From JANXQG01 sp037147235 (GTDB lineage: Bacteria > Planctomycetota > Planctomycetia > Pirellulales > Thermoguttaceae): DNA of 41,512 nucleotides. The translations under genes were made by a program, and so were the position numbers. Shown here in pieces: positions 15,762 through 23,304 of this stretch; position 1 is the first letter of the stretch, and each line of letters starts with the position of its first letter. Location of the stretch: contig JBAWVO010000020.1 in NCBI GenBank assembly GCA_037147235.1, forward strand, positions 1 through 41,512. The letters are read 5' to 3'. Under the pieces are notes generated by a model. The model made no database searches. It saw nothing but the letters and a program-made list of their open reading frames with translations, and was not told where the DNA came from.

Positions 15762-15981
15762 GGTCCACCTTGGAATGGCCGTAGAGGTAGTGGTCGATAT
15801 TCAGTGCCAGATCGGCAATCCCGGTGGGTGTTGCCAGTTCGTCGAGCCGATAGACGCTTTCCGTCGCGCTGGCAGGAGCATCGGACTCAACGAGCACGAC
15901 ATTCACAAACGCTCCCTCCGGAGGGCACGCTTCGCCCTCCAAAACCACAACGCCGTGGTCAATGCGGCCGCGATAAACCAT
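15748..15981 (-). CDS. Antitoxin of the PIN-domain module
   Basis: 77 residues with a strong GGAGGAG ribosome site before the ATG at 15981. The N-terminal half (MVYRGRIDHGVVVLEGEACPPEGAFVNVVLVE) is the small beta-rich domain typical of the antitoxin family that begins with Y-x-G-x-I/V-x-x-G-V-V-V-L and pairs with PIN toxins. The C-terminal half (YRLDELATPTGIADLALNIDHYLYGHSK) would be the flexible toxin-binding tail. It is encoded upstream of the toxin, as usual. Confidence 0.8.
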   Translation of the reverse strand: MVYRGRIDHGVVVLEGEACPPEGAFVNVVLVESDAPASATESVYRLDELATPTGIADLALNIDHYLYGHSKVDHAQP

Positions 15982-16315
15982 TTTTCACTCCTCCATCAAG
16001 CTTTCCGTGGTCGGGAAAAGTGCTTTTTTCCCCTTTTCTGCAATTATACCACGAAGATCGCAATGCGCCACCCCGGGGAAAAAGGAGGATTGGGGATAAG
16101 TAGGTTTTGTAAGGAGATTTCCCGTCCCGAGGGACGATTGAGAATAGCCCAGCGATTTATCGCTGGGGAAGAGTTAACCGTAACCATTAGTCCCGTAGGA
16201 CGATTGAAACAGGTTCCGCCAGACGCTTCTGCCGGCGCAGCCTCGGCCACAGATTCGCATTACGGAAATTGGCGGCCAGCGGCAGTGGAGCGTGTGAGGT
16301 GATCGAAATTGTTCA
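15982..16315. other. Intergenic region upstream of the antitoxin
   Basis: This should hold the promoter of the toxin-antitoxin operon on the minus strand and the 3' region of the LRR gene. The only structured element seen is the AGCCCAGCGATTTATCGCTGGG repeat at 16138-16168. No additional gene is supported. Confidence 0.5.
16138..16168. repeat. AGCCCAGCGATTTATCGCTGGG repeat, copy 2
   Basis: Same hairpin and flank as 15073-15101, in the same orientation. About 35 bases further on, AGTCCCGTAGGACGATTGAAAC repeats the preceding flank (GTCCCGAGGGACGATTGA) in altered form. Confidence 0.85.
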
Positions 16316-17515
16316 CTAATCGCGTACGATCTTGCATTGTGGCAGGGCGGCGGCGAGTTTGGCGGTGCCTGCGTCGGAGATGCTTGTTTGGCCGATCACG
16401 AGCGTTTTCAGCCCGGTAAGTTTGCAAAGGTGGTCGATCGAGACATCGGTGACCCCGGGGTCTGCCTGCAAATCCAAGGATTGCAGCCCGGCTAGCCCGA
16501 CAAGCGATCCGATGCCGACATCGTCCATTCCGCAGCGGACAATGGCGAGGCTGCGGAGTGTTTTCAACCCTGCAAGGTGGACGATTCCCGCGCCGGTCAC
16601 GGCCGTATCACGCAGGGAAAGCTGCCGGAGTTTATGGAAGTTCTTCACATGCTGCAGACCCGCATCGCCGAAGCTCAAGCAGCGCGCGATGGCCAGATCC
16701 TCAAGCGGCAGGTCTTGCAGTTGAGCAAGTCCGGCATCCGTTAGTCCGGCATCTTCGATAGTCAGGCTACTGAGTGCGGGAAATTTTTTGACCACCGCCA
16801 GACCGGCATCGGTAATGGCATAGCCGCCCAATTTCAGTGCCGTGAGCTTATGAAGCTCTTGAAGTTGGGTCAAGCCGGCGTCACTGATCGCGGAGCAACC
16901 CCGCAGATCGATCGCCTTGAGGCTTGTCAAGCCTTTGAGATGCATAATGCCCTTATCCGTGAAACCGTTCTCGATCAAGGCCAGGTGCGTCAAGCCGGGC
17001 AACTGTTGGAGACAAGCCAGGCCGTCATCCGTGAGGTTGACGCAGCGTCGCAAGCGGAGAGACTTGAGGTGCTTCAGGGTGGTAAGCTGCCGCAAGCCCG
17101 CGTCATCGATCTGGGCGTCCTGGATTGCCAGTTCCACGAGGCCGATCCGCTTGGAAACATGCTGGAGACCGGCATTGGTGATATCGCTGCCGGAGAGTTT
17201 GGCGACGAGCAGGTGGGGCAAGGCAGCGAGCAAGTCCAGATCGGCATCGGTCACGGAGACGCGATCACCCGCCAAATCAAGCCCCACCAAATTACCGCTG
17301 ACGAAAGCAAGATGGCCCCGCAGGTCGTCGATGCGATGAATCGCCTGAACGAACTTCGGATCGGCCCCCTCGACATCCGCTTTTTTGCGAATGGCCGCGA
17401 CAAGGGCCTCTTCCGTCGGTGAGCCAAGACCCGCGGACGCCCTACCCGCCCCAAAGAGCAGGCCGACAATCCCTAGTGCGCAGACCAAGCCAAGTCGATT
17501 GTTTCGAGTCTTCAT
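16316..17515 (-). CDS. Exported leucine-rich-repeat protein
   Basis: 399 residues from the ATG at 17515 (GGGAG upstream). The N-terminus MKTRNNRLGLVCALGIVGLLFGAGRASA is a Sec signal peptide. From about residue 80 to the end there are about twelve LRRs of 23-25 residues of the cysteine-containing/'RI-like' type, recognised by recurring TDAGLxxLxxLxxLxxLxLxxC phrases (for example ITDAGLAVVKKFPALSSLTI and LTDDGLACLQQLPGLTHLALI). Such proteins are abundant in planctomycetes and usually serve binding roles; no ligand can be inferred. It probably lacks a membrane anchor. Confidence 0.88.
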   Translation of the reverse strand: MKTRNNRLGLVCALGIVGLLFGAGRASAGLGSPTEEALVAAIRKKADVEGADPKFVQAIHRIDDLRGHLAFVSGNLVGLDLAGDRVSVTDADLDLLAALPHLLVAKLSGSDITNAGLQHVSKRIGLVELAIQDAQIDDAGLRQLTTLKHLKSLRLRRCVNLTDDGLACLQQLPGLTHLALIENGFTDKGIMHLKGLTSLKAIDLRGCSAISDAGLTQLQELHKLTALKLGGYAITDAGLAVVKKFPALSSLTIEDAGLTDAGLAQLQDLPLEDLAIARCLSFGDAGLQHVKNFHKLRQLSLRDTAVTGAGIVHLAGLKTLRSLAIVRCGMDDVGIGSLVGLAGLQSLDLQADPGVTDVSIDHLCKLTGLKTLVIGQTSISDAGTAKLAAALPQCKIVRD

Positions 17516-17561
17516 GTCGCATAACTCCCGGGAATAGTAGCGGCCCATAGCGTCCAGGGCC

Positions 17562-17645
17562 GTAGGGTGGGGAGAGCGCAGCGAGCCCCACCAATTCTGT
17601 TTCAGTCCACTTTTGGTGGGGCTCGTTTCACTCTCCCCACCCTAC
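17562..17645. repeat. GTAGGGTGGGGAG palindrome between LRR and Gfo/Idh genes
   Basis: GTAGGGTGGGGAGAGCGCAG at the left pairs with CTCTCCCCACCCTAC at the right, around AATTCTGTTTCAGTCC. An almost identical palindrome forms the core of 22906-23049. It is bracketed by two imperfect direct repeats of about 36 bases (CTCCCGGGAAT...CAGCGTCCAGGG), at about 17525-17559 and 17648-17684. Confidence 0.88.
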
Positions 17646-17668
17646 TAGCTCCCGGGAATGTTAGTGCC

Positions 17669-18925
17669 TCACAGCGTCCAGGGAGCACGCATTGGCCGCG
17701 AGCACATCTTGGCCGCCTCGGCATCGCCGACAATTACTTCTTTCTTCGGATCCCAGGTGACCTTTCGCTTCAGTCGGATGGCGATATCGCACAATTGACT
17801 GACGATATCCGAGCGGACCGCGTCCGGCAGCGGGCTGACTGCGCCCTTGCGAGCCTTGACCGCGTCAACGTAGTTCTGATAGTGATTGCCGCTATCGATC
17901 AGATGGATGTCCTTTGCGCCGATCTTTTCTTTCAAGAGCGACTTGGGGCTGGCGTCCCAACCACCCCGAGAAATGCGAATCCAGCCTTCGCTACCGATGA
18001 ACTTCGTGGAGTCGTGGCCGGGCTTGAAGGTCATCTTCACACCGTCGGCCATCTCGGCCTTGACGTCCCAGTTGTGGACGGTGTTGTACAGGCCCTTATC
18101 GGAAATCGTTCCTGTGCCCTGGAAGACCATGGGGCCAGCCAGATCGGCATCGCTACCCCAAACCATGATGTCCAGGGGATGGGCACCCCAGCCGGCCAAG
18201 TATCCGATCGAGTAGTCGTAAATCCAGTAGGTTCCGGGCGGATGGCAGCGGTCGGGGGTAAACGGCACCATGGGCGCGGGACCAAGCCACATCGAGTAAT
18301 CGAGGTTCGGCGGCACGGGGACTTCCTTCGTTGAGCCGCCTGCCCCCCCGTTGGGAGCGACGACTTCCAGCGTATGGACCTTGCCGATCCGGCCGCTGCG
18401 GACCAGTTCGCAACCCAGGCGGCAGTGCGCGGAACTGCGTTGCTGCGTGCCGTACTGAAAAATGCGCCCGTTGTCCTGGAAGACCTTGCGGCAGGCCAGA
18501 TTCTGTTCGATTGTCAGGCCAAGCGGTTTTTCCACGTAGGTATCCTTCTTGGCGCGAGCGGCCGCGATGGCGATTGGTACGTGCCAGTGGTCCGGTGTGG
18601 CGATTACCACGGCATCAATATCGGACCGGGCGAGCAATTCGCGGAAATCGGCGTAAGGCTTCCCCTTGCAGACCGCCGCCCGAGCCTCGCGGCGATCCTT
18701 GTAGGCGTCGGCCACGGCCACGCTCTGACACCCCTTGCATTGCTGGAACTGAAAGAACAGACCGCTGCCCTGGCCGCCGACGCCGATGTGGCCAAGTACG
18801 ACACGCTCGCTGGCCGGAGGCGTATCGGCATTGCCCAAGGCGGTGCTGGTAATCACATAGGGTGCGGCCGCAACGGCCACGCTACTCTGAAGAAACGTGC
18901 GCCGTGAGAGGTGAAAGTTGTTCAT
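17669..18925 (-). CDS. Tat-exported Gfo/Idh/MocA-family oxidoreductase
   Basis: 418 residues with a textbook Tat signal (LSRRTFLQSSVAVAAAPYVITSTALG, residues 7-32) and a strong AGGAG before the ATG. The NAD(P)-binding Rossmann domain begins at VLGHIGVGGQGSG (about 42-54), followed by DAVVIATPDHWHVPIAIAA and YVEKPLGLTIEQN, the family's Glu-Lys-Pro motif. The C-terminal alpha/beta domain includes GWGAHPLDIMVWG and GSEGWIRISRGG. Folding with bound cofactor in the cytoplasm and export by Tat is the usual explanation for this planctomycete subfamily, which is thought to act on sugars or inositols. The substrate is unknown. The last codons lie inside one of the direct repeats that flank the neighbouring palindrome. 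Confidence 0.92.
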   Translation of the reverse strand: MNNFHLSRRTFLQSSVAVAAAPYVITSTALGNADTPPASERVVLGHIGVGGQGSGLFFQFQQCKGCQSVAVADAYKDRREARAAVCKGKPYADFRELLARSDIDAVVIATPDHWHVPIAIAAARAKKDTYVEKPLGLTIEQNLACRKVFQDNGRIFQYGTQQRSSAHCRLGCELVRSGRIGKVHTLEVVAPNGGAGGSTKEVPVPPNLDYSMWLGPAPMVPFTPDRCHPPGTYWIYDYSIGYLAGWGAHPLDIMVWGSDADLAGPMVFQGTGTISDKGLYNTVHNWDVKAEMADGVKMTFKPGHDSTKFIGSEGWIRISRGGWDASPKSLLKEKIGAKDIHLIDSGNHYQNYVDAVKARKGAVSPLPDAVRSDIVSQLCDIAIRLKRKVTWDPKKEVIVGDAEAAKMCSRPMRAPWTL

Positions 18926-19058
18926 GACGAACTCCTAGGAAAGGTGTGGGGAGGGTTGGCAGGCGAAAACAGGAAGTCAGGCTTGCGACTTCACAATAGG
19001 CTCTATTCTGCATGCAACGGGGGGAGCCTGCAAGTGGTTTGTCGATTTAGTCAAAAAA

Positions 19059-19167
19059 CCTTGTTGTGGCCGGTCTCTGACCGAGCCACGCCGCCGACCG
19101 AAGGTCTCCAATTTACCGGGAGACCTTCGGTCGGGCGTTTCGGCGGGGTCAGGAGACCCACGCCGAA
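19059..19167. repeat. GACCGAAGGTCTCC palindromic repeat, uninterrupted copy
   Basis: Matches the split copy at 10545-10892. It reads continuously through CTTCGGTCGGGCGTTTCGGC, so it acts as the empty-site reference for the MITE-like insertion at 10624-10851. Confidence 0.9.
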
Positions 19168-19169
19168 CC

Positions 19170-19540
19170 CGGTTCCCTACGCCAACGGCGTTGCGTCCCC
19201 TAGCCCAGGGTTGCCGCGCAGCGGCTACCCTGGGAAACGGTATCCACGAAACCTTCTACGCCAACGGCGTTGTGTCCCCTTTCTGGAGTCAGCCATTTCT
19301 CCGCGATCCAATCATTCGTGCCAGGGAAGGGACACAACCCCGTTGGGGTAGGGCCTCGTTTATTCCTGTACCCAGGGTAGCCGCTGCGCGGTAACCCTGG
19401 GCTAAGGGACAGAATCCCGTTGGGATACCGAGATCCCAAATTGAACAAGGATACCCAAAATCCTTAAGTGGTTCGTATAGGGGCTCGCTGCGCTCTCCCC
19501 ACCCTACAATTGTTCGCGTTCCGCACCTAGAACCGGAAGA
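19170..19540 (-). repeat. Composite dispersed repeat, inverted relative to 29155-29375
   Basis: Read on the minus strand from 19540 it gives GGCTCTTCCGGTTCTAGGTG, GTAGGGTGGGGAGAGCGCAG, a segment with TTAAGGATTTTGGGTATCC and CAATTTGGGATCTCGGTATC, then a CCCAGGGTTACCGCGCAGCG hairpin unit. The same order of segments is present from 29155 on the plus strand. The hairpin unit (CTACCCTGGG/CCCAGGGT) is present twice here. Confidence 0.82.
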
Positions 19541-19633
19541 GCCGTTTGCTTTCGAGAAGGGTCTTGTTATAGTGGAGTGTGCGATTGCTCGGGCGATGTG
19601 AGAACCGGGCAAAGTTCCTCGGAGACCAATACC

Positions 19634-21040
19634 ATGACGCGACCTACCGTGCTTCTTCTACTCATCGGAACTCTACTGGCCTTTGCCGCAAAGAGCAGCC
19701 ACGCGGCGGATAAAAGCCCGCAAAATCCATCCGAACGACCAAACATCATCCTCTGTATGACGGACGACCAAGGTTGGGGCGATGTGAGCTACAATGGCTT
19801 GAAGCAGGCCAAGACTCCCACGCTGGATACGATGGCCGCGACCGGCTTACGCTTCAACCGTTTCTATGCGCAGCAGAGTTGCTCGCCGACGCGGGCTTGC
19901 GTGATGACCGGCCGGCATCCGAATCGGATGGGGCTCTTTTGGCCCGGCATGCCCCTGCGGAAGCAGGAAGTCACCATTGCCCAGGCTGCGAAGGCAGCCG
20001 GCTACGCCACGGCGCATTTTGGAAAATGGCACCTGAACGGGGTCGCCGGGTTTGGCAAGCCGATTGCCACTTCCGACCCGTTCGGTCCTGGCCCGTTTGG
20101 GTTTGACGAATGTTTTTCGGTCTCGAACTGGTTTGATCTAAATTGGACATTCGGCCACAATGGCAAAAACGTGAAGGTCAGCGGCGACGGCTCCGATGCG
20201 ATCGTTGACGCGGCACTGAAATTCATTGGCCCGATGGCCGAGCAGAAAAAGCCATTCTTGGCAGCCGTCTGGTTCGGCAGCCCGCACGCTCCCCACCAGC
20301 CCCTGCCCGCGGATCTCAAAGCGGCGGGCGGTTCGGCCTACTTCGGCGAGATCGTAGGGATCGACCGCAGCATGGGGACGCTCCGCGCCGGCTTGCGGAA
20401 GCTGGGAATCGCCGACAACACGATCGTCTGGTTCTGTAGCGACAACGGCGGCTGGATCGATGAGGAAAAACCCGACGCCAACGGCGTTACCGGTGGGCTG
20501 CGCGGCCGCAAGGGCGACGTATGGGAGGGCGGAATCCGCGTTCCGGCCGTGATTGAGTGGCCGGCGCGCATCAAACAACCCGTCGTTACGGAAATGCCCG
20601 CTGGCGTGGTCGATATCTATCCGACCATCGTGGAAATTCTGAAAACCAGCGTTCCCAATCAGGTGCTGCCGTTGGACGGCATCAGCCTTGTACCGTTAAT
20701 CGAGGGCCGGATGCAGCAAAGGCCCAAACCGATGGGTTTCTGGCAATATGACGAAAGCCAGCCCTCCATCAATACAAACTCCGGCCCTTCGGCCTGGAGC
20801 GACAACCGTTACAAGCTCGTCAAGCCCGATCCGGACCAGTGGGAGCTTTACGACATGACGACGGATCTCGCGGAAGAAAAAGACCTGGCCGCCGACCATC
20901 CAGAGATTGTCAACCGCATGAAGGCCGAACTGGATGCCTGGCAACAGTCCGTAATTCGGAGCTACGAAGGCCAAGACTATCCTGAGAAAAAGGTAATTCA
21001 GCCGAAGGTAATTCAGCCGAAGAAGGCGGCGACTAAATAA
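19634..21040 (+). CDS. Exported sulfatase (formylglycine-dependent, family S1)
   Basis: 468 residues from the ATG at 19634 (GGAG nine bases upstream). Signal peptide: MTRPTVLLLLIGTLLAFAAKSSHA. The arylsulfatase fold is shown by RPNIILCMTDDQGWGDV (metal-binding Asp-Asp), QQSCSPTRACVMTGRHPNRMG with the C-x-P-x-R site whose Cys becomes formylglycine, AHFGKWHLNG, SPHAPHQP and VWFCSDNGGWIDE. It would hydrolyse sulfate esters in the periplasm; planctomycetes carry many such enzymes for marine-type sulfated polysaccharides. The substrate is unknown. The extreme C-terminus repeats VIQPK twice, from a short DNA tandem duplication. No maturase is nearby. Confidence 0.94.
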   Translation: MTRPTVLLLLIGTLLAFAAKSSHAADKSPQNPSERPNIILCMTDDQGWGDVSYNGLKQAKTPTLDTMAATGLRFNRFYAQQSCSPTRACVMTGRHPNRMGLFWPGMPLRKQEVTIAQAAKAAGYATAHFGKWHLNGVAGFGKPIATSDPFGPGPFGFDECFSVSNWFDLNWTFGHNGKNVKVSGDGSDAIVDAALKFIGPMAEQKKPFLAAVWFGSPHAPHQPLPADLKAAGGSAYFGEIVGIDRSMGTLRAGLRKLGIADNTIVWFCSDNGGWIDEEKPDANGVTGGLRGRKGDVWEGGIRVPAVIEWPARIKQPVVTEMPAGVVDIYPTIVEILKTSVPNQVLPLDGISLVPLIEGRMQQRPKPMGFWQYDESQPSINTNSGPSAWSDNRYKLVKPDPDQWELYDMTTDLAEEKDLAADHPEIVNRMKAELDAWQQSVIRSYEGQDYPEKKVIQPKVIQPKKAATK

Positions 21041-21054
21041 CATTAAGTGGACTC

Positions 21055-22194
21055 ATGCTCATCGGCATCCCCAAAGAAATCAAACGTGACGAATACCGTG
21101 TCGGCCTGCTGTCCGTGGGGGCGGAAGAACTGACCCGTGCCGGACACCGCGTGCTGATCGAGGCAGGCGCAGGCGCAGGATCCGGTCTGAGCGACGACGA
21201 ATACGTCCGCCACGGAGCCGAAGTGGTCGCCACGGCCGAAGAGGTCTATGGCCGGGCGGAAATGATCATCAAGGTCAAAGAACCTCAGCCCGGCGAGTGC
21301 CGGTTGTTACGGCCGGGGCAGATCGTCTTCACCTTCTTCCACCTCGCCGCGGACCGCAAGCTGACTGAGGATCTGCTGCAAAGCGGATCGGTCGCCGTGG
21401 CCTATGAAACGCTCCGCGATGACCAGGGCCGCCTGCCTCTGCTGACGCCGATGAGCGAAGTGGCCGGGCGGATGAGTATCCAGGAAGGTGCCAAGTATCT
21501 CGAACGGCCGCAGATGGGCCGCGGGATTCTGCTGGGTGGAGTGCCGGGCGTTGAGCCGGCCCACATCACGATCCTCGGTGGCGGCGTGGTGGGGGCGAAC
21601 GCGGCCAAGATCGCCGCGGGCTTTCGCGCCAACATCGGGCTGCTCGACATCAACATGGACCGGCTCCGCTACCTGGACGACATCATGCCGCCCAACGTGA
21701 CCGTACTCTTCAGCGATCGCGAAACAGTTCGCCAACAACTTCAGCGAGCCGACCTGGTAATCGGCTCGGTGCTGGTTCCCGGCGCTAAGGCCCCACGGCT
21801 CATCGAGCGGGAGGATCTCAAGTTGATGAAGCCCGGCAGCGTGATCATCGACGTGGCTATCGACCAGGGCGGCTGCGTGGCCACGAGCCGTCCAACGACG
21901 CACAGCAATCCGACCTTCCTGGTCGACGACGTGCTGCATTATTGCGTGACCAACATGCCCGGCGCCGTGGGCCGCACGAGCACCTACGCCCTTTGCAACG
22001 TCACGCTCCCCTGGGCCTTGCAAATCGCCAATCGCGGCCTTGCCGCCGCCGCTGAAACCTTGCCCCCGGTCGCGCGGGCGATCAACCTTTTTGAGGGCGA
22101 AGTAACCAATCGGGCGGTTGCGGAGACGTTTGGGATGAAGTATAACGCGAAGTTTGAAAATCTCCACCTTGACTTGCGTTACCACACGCGGTAA
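21055..22194 (+). CDS. ald: Alanine dehydrogenase
   Basis: 379 residues matching NAD-dependent L-alanine dehydrogenase end to end: MLIGIPKEIKRDEYRVGL (start and substrate-site region), IIKVKEPQPGE, TFFHLAADRKL, LTPMSEVAGRMSIQEGAKYLE, the NAD-binding ITILGGGVVGANAAKIAAGFRA, SVIIDVAIDQGGCVATSRPTTH and YCVTNMPGAVGRTSTYALCN. It interconverts alanine and pyruvate/ammonium in the cytoplasm. It begins 14 bases after the sulfatase stop. A broken copy of its 3' end lies at 23083-23178, beyond the DUF4160/HTH pair. Confidence 0.97.
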   Translation: MLIGIPKEIKRDEYRVGLLSVGAEELTRAGHRVLIEAGAGAGSGLSDDEYVRHGAEVVATAEEVYGRAEMIIKVKEPQPGECRLLRPGQIVFTFFHLAADRKLTEDLLQSGSVAVAYETLRDDQGRLPLLTPMSEVAGRMSIQEGAKYLERPQMGRGILLGGVPGVEPAHITILGGGVVGANAAKIAAGFRANIGLLDINMDRLRYLDDIMPPNVTVLFSDRETVRQQLQRADLVIGSVLVPGAKAPRLIEREDLKLMKPGSVIIDVAIDQGGCVATSRPTTHSNPTFLVDDVLHYCVTNMPGAVGRTSTYALCNVTLPWALQIANRGLAAAAETLPPVARAINLFEGEVTNRAVAETFGMKYNAKFENLHLDLRYHTR

Positions 22195-22203
22195 CATTTA
22201 ACA

Positions 22204-22398
22204 GTGGGCAAGATTCGGCTGGGAAACTACCTTTTTGTTGGATGGATTGGAGATCACGCGCCCAGGCACGTCCATGTTTACCGGGACAAAAAGCTGGTTC
22301 TTAAATGGGATCTCGACCACGGCGTCACAATGAAGGGCCGGGCGACAAAGCATATCATCGAGCTGATCACCAAACTCCAATTGGAAGGCCGCTTATGA
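22204..22398 (+). CDS. DUF4160-type small protein
   Basis: 64 residues starting with GTG at 22204, nine bases after the ald stop. GDHAPRHVHVYRDKKLVLKWDLDH is the D-H-x-P-x-H-V-H-V core of the DUF4160 family, followed by a basic helix (KGRATKHIIELITKLQLEGRL). Members commonly sit in two-gene units with a small regulator, and are suspected toxin-antitoxin-like components; this has not been shown to my knowledge. Its stop overlaps the next start as ATGA. No strong ribosome site is visible, so expression may depend on ald read-through. Confidence 0.75.
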   Translation: MGKIRLGNYLFVGWIGDHAPRHVHVYRDKKLVLKWDLDHGVTMKGRATKHIIELITKLQLEGRL

Positions 22399-22886
22399 AA
22401 ATCAAATCCGTTCGCCACGACAACCGCAAGAAGGCGTTTGAGGTCGCGACCTACAACGGGCGCTATTGGTTCCCGTTTGCCAAACTTCGCCTGCGACCTA
22501 CTCAAGCCAACCCGGTCAAGAGCGCGAATGTCGACGACGAGCTAGGCAATGAAGCGTTCACTTACCAACTCCAGTCGGGCGAGGAAGGAACGGTGCATAT
22601 CGATCAGATCCTCGATTACAATCGCGATCCGCGCTATATGCGGGATATGTTGCTCTACAAGCTCACGCTGGTAGCCCAGGAACGCGTAAAAAGCAGTTCC
22701 TTGAGCAAACGGGAGTTGATTCGTCGACTCGAAACCTCTCCGGCGCAATTCTATCGTCTTCTGGATCAGACCAATTATTCCAAGTCGATTGACCAATTGA
22801 TGGCATTGCTCAGTATCCTCGATTGCCAAGTCGATCTCGTCGTCAAGAAGCCAAGTCGCATGCGAGAACCGGCAGGAGTCGCGTGA
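22395..22886 (+). CDS. Helix-turn-helix partner of the DUF4160 protein
   Basis: 163 residues, start ATG at 22395 in the ATGA overlap. The N-terminal half (RHDNRKKAFEVATYNGRYWFPFAKLRLRP ... YQLQSGEEGTVHIDQILDYNRDPRYMRD) looks like a compact beta-rich domain. Residues about 105-150 (SSSLSKRELIRRLETSPAQFYRLLDQTNYSKSIDQLMALLSIL) form a helix-turn-helix, XRE-like. Given the coupling, it is likely the DNA-binding antitoxin or autoregulator of a two-gene module, inferred from context only. Confidence 0.68.
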   Translation: MKIKSVRHDNRKKAFEVATYNGRYWFPFAKLRLRPTQANPVKSANVDDELGNEAFTYQLQSGEEGTVHIDQILDYNRDPRYMRDMLLYKLTLVAQERVKSSSLSKRELIRRLETSPAQFYRLLDQTNYSKSIDQLMALLSILDCQVDLVVKKPSRMREPAGVA

Positions 22887-22905
22887 CTGAGGAAGCAAAT
22901 ATATC

Positions 22906-23049
22906 GGCTCTTCCGGTTCCAGGTGCGGAACGCGAATAATTGTAGGGTGGGGAGAGCGCAGCGAGCCCCACCAATTCTGTTGCGGTCCGCTTTTGGTGGG
23001 GCTCGTTTCACTCTCCCCACCCTACTTCTGCACCTAAACCGGAAGAGCC
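22906..23049. repeat. 144-base palindromic element with GGCTCTTCCGGTT ends
   Basis: Ends GGCTCTTCCGGTTCCAGGTG (22906-22925) and, inverted, GGCTCTTCCGGTTTAGGTGC (23049 inward). The core is the GTAGGGTGGGGAG / CTCCCCACCCTAC palindrome also seen at 17562-17645. This is the most complete copy of the family in the window. Single-ended copies occur in the 3' end of miaA (29155) and at 19540 inverted. Confidence 0.88.
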
Positions 23050-23082
23050 AATGTATCCTGCCATGGCCAAGGCAGGTCGCCT

Positions 23083-23178
23083 TCAACCTTTTTGAAGGTG
23101 AAGTACAATCGGGCGGTAACCAATCAGGCGGTTGCGGAGACGTTTGGGATGAAGTACGATACAGGATTCGAGAAATGA
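23083..23178 (+). pseudogene. Frameshifted remnant of the ald 3' end
   Basis: TCAACCTTTTTGAAGGTGAAG matches ald 22082-22102, and GGCGGTTGCGGAGACGTTTG plus GGATGAAGTA matches ald 22114-22143. Translated, it reads NLFEGEV, then after a frame shift NRAVTNQAVAETFGMKYDTGFEK and stop, against NLFEGEVTNRAVAETFGMKYNAKFENL in ald. An extra TNRAV-like unit and a base change break the frame. The C-terminal residues have diverged from the intact gene. It lies 889 bases downstream of the ald stop, after the DUF4160/HTH pair and the 144-base palindrome. Confidence 0.88.
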
Positions 23179-23187
23179 CGAAGCACG

Positions 23188-23304
23188 AATTTCCTTATTT
23201 GAGTTTCGACATTGTTTCGGATTTCGATATTCGAGTTTCGAATTTTCTTCAATATTCGTCATTTACCACCACCCTCCAAGATTCATCCTTGCTTAAGTAT
23301 TCCC
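23188..23304. other. AT-rich leader upstream of purE with TTCGA-rich low-complexity sequence
   Basis: TTTCGACATTGTTTCGGATTTCGATATTCGAGTTTCGAATTTTC consists of overlapping TTTCGA-like units. No Shine-Dalgarno is seen before the purE ATG; the bases just upstream are TTGCTTAAGTATTCCC. It probably holds the purE-mtnA promoter. Its unusual composition may mark another dispersed repeat. Confidence 0.45.

Larger units (their letters stand above)
18926..19633. other. Long intergenic region filled with repeats
   Basis: About 700 bases between two divergent genes with no credible coding sequence. It contains the uninterrupted GACCGAAGGTCTCC repeat (19059-19167) and a composite repeat block (19170-19540) that includes CCAGGGTAGCCGCTGCGCGG units and ends with the GGCTCTTCCGGTT terminus. 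The rest should contain the promoter of the sulfatase. Confidence 0.65.

Noticed and set aside
23212..23304. 31-residue N-terminal extension of purE
   Set aside because: It is translated from TTCGA low-complexity sequence; PurE proteins begin at MSTSLVGILMGSDSDW.
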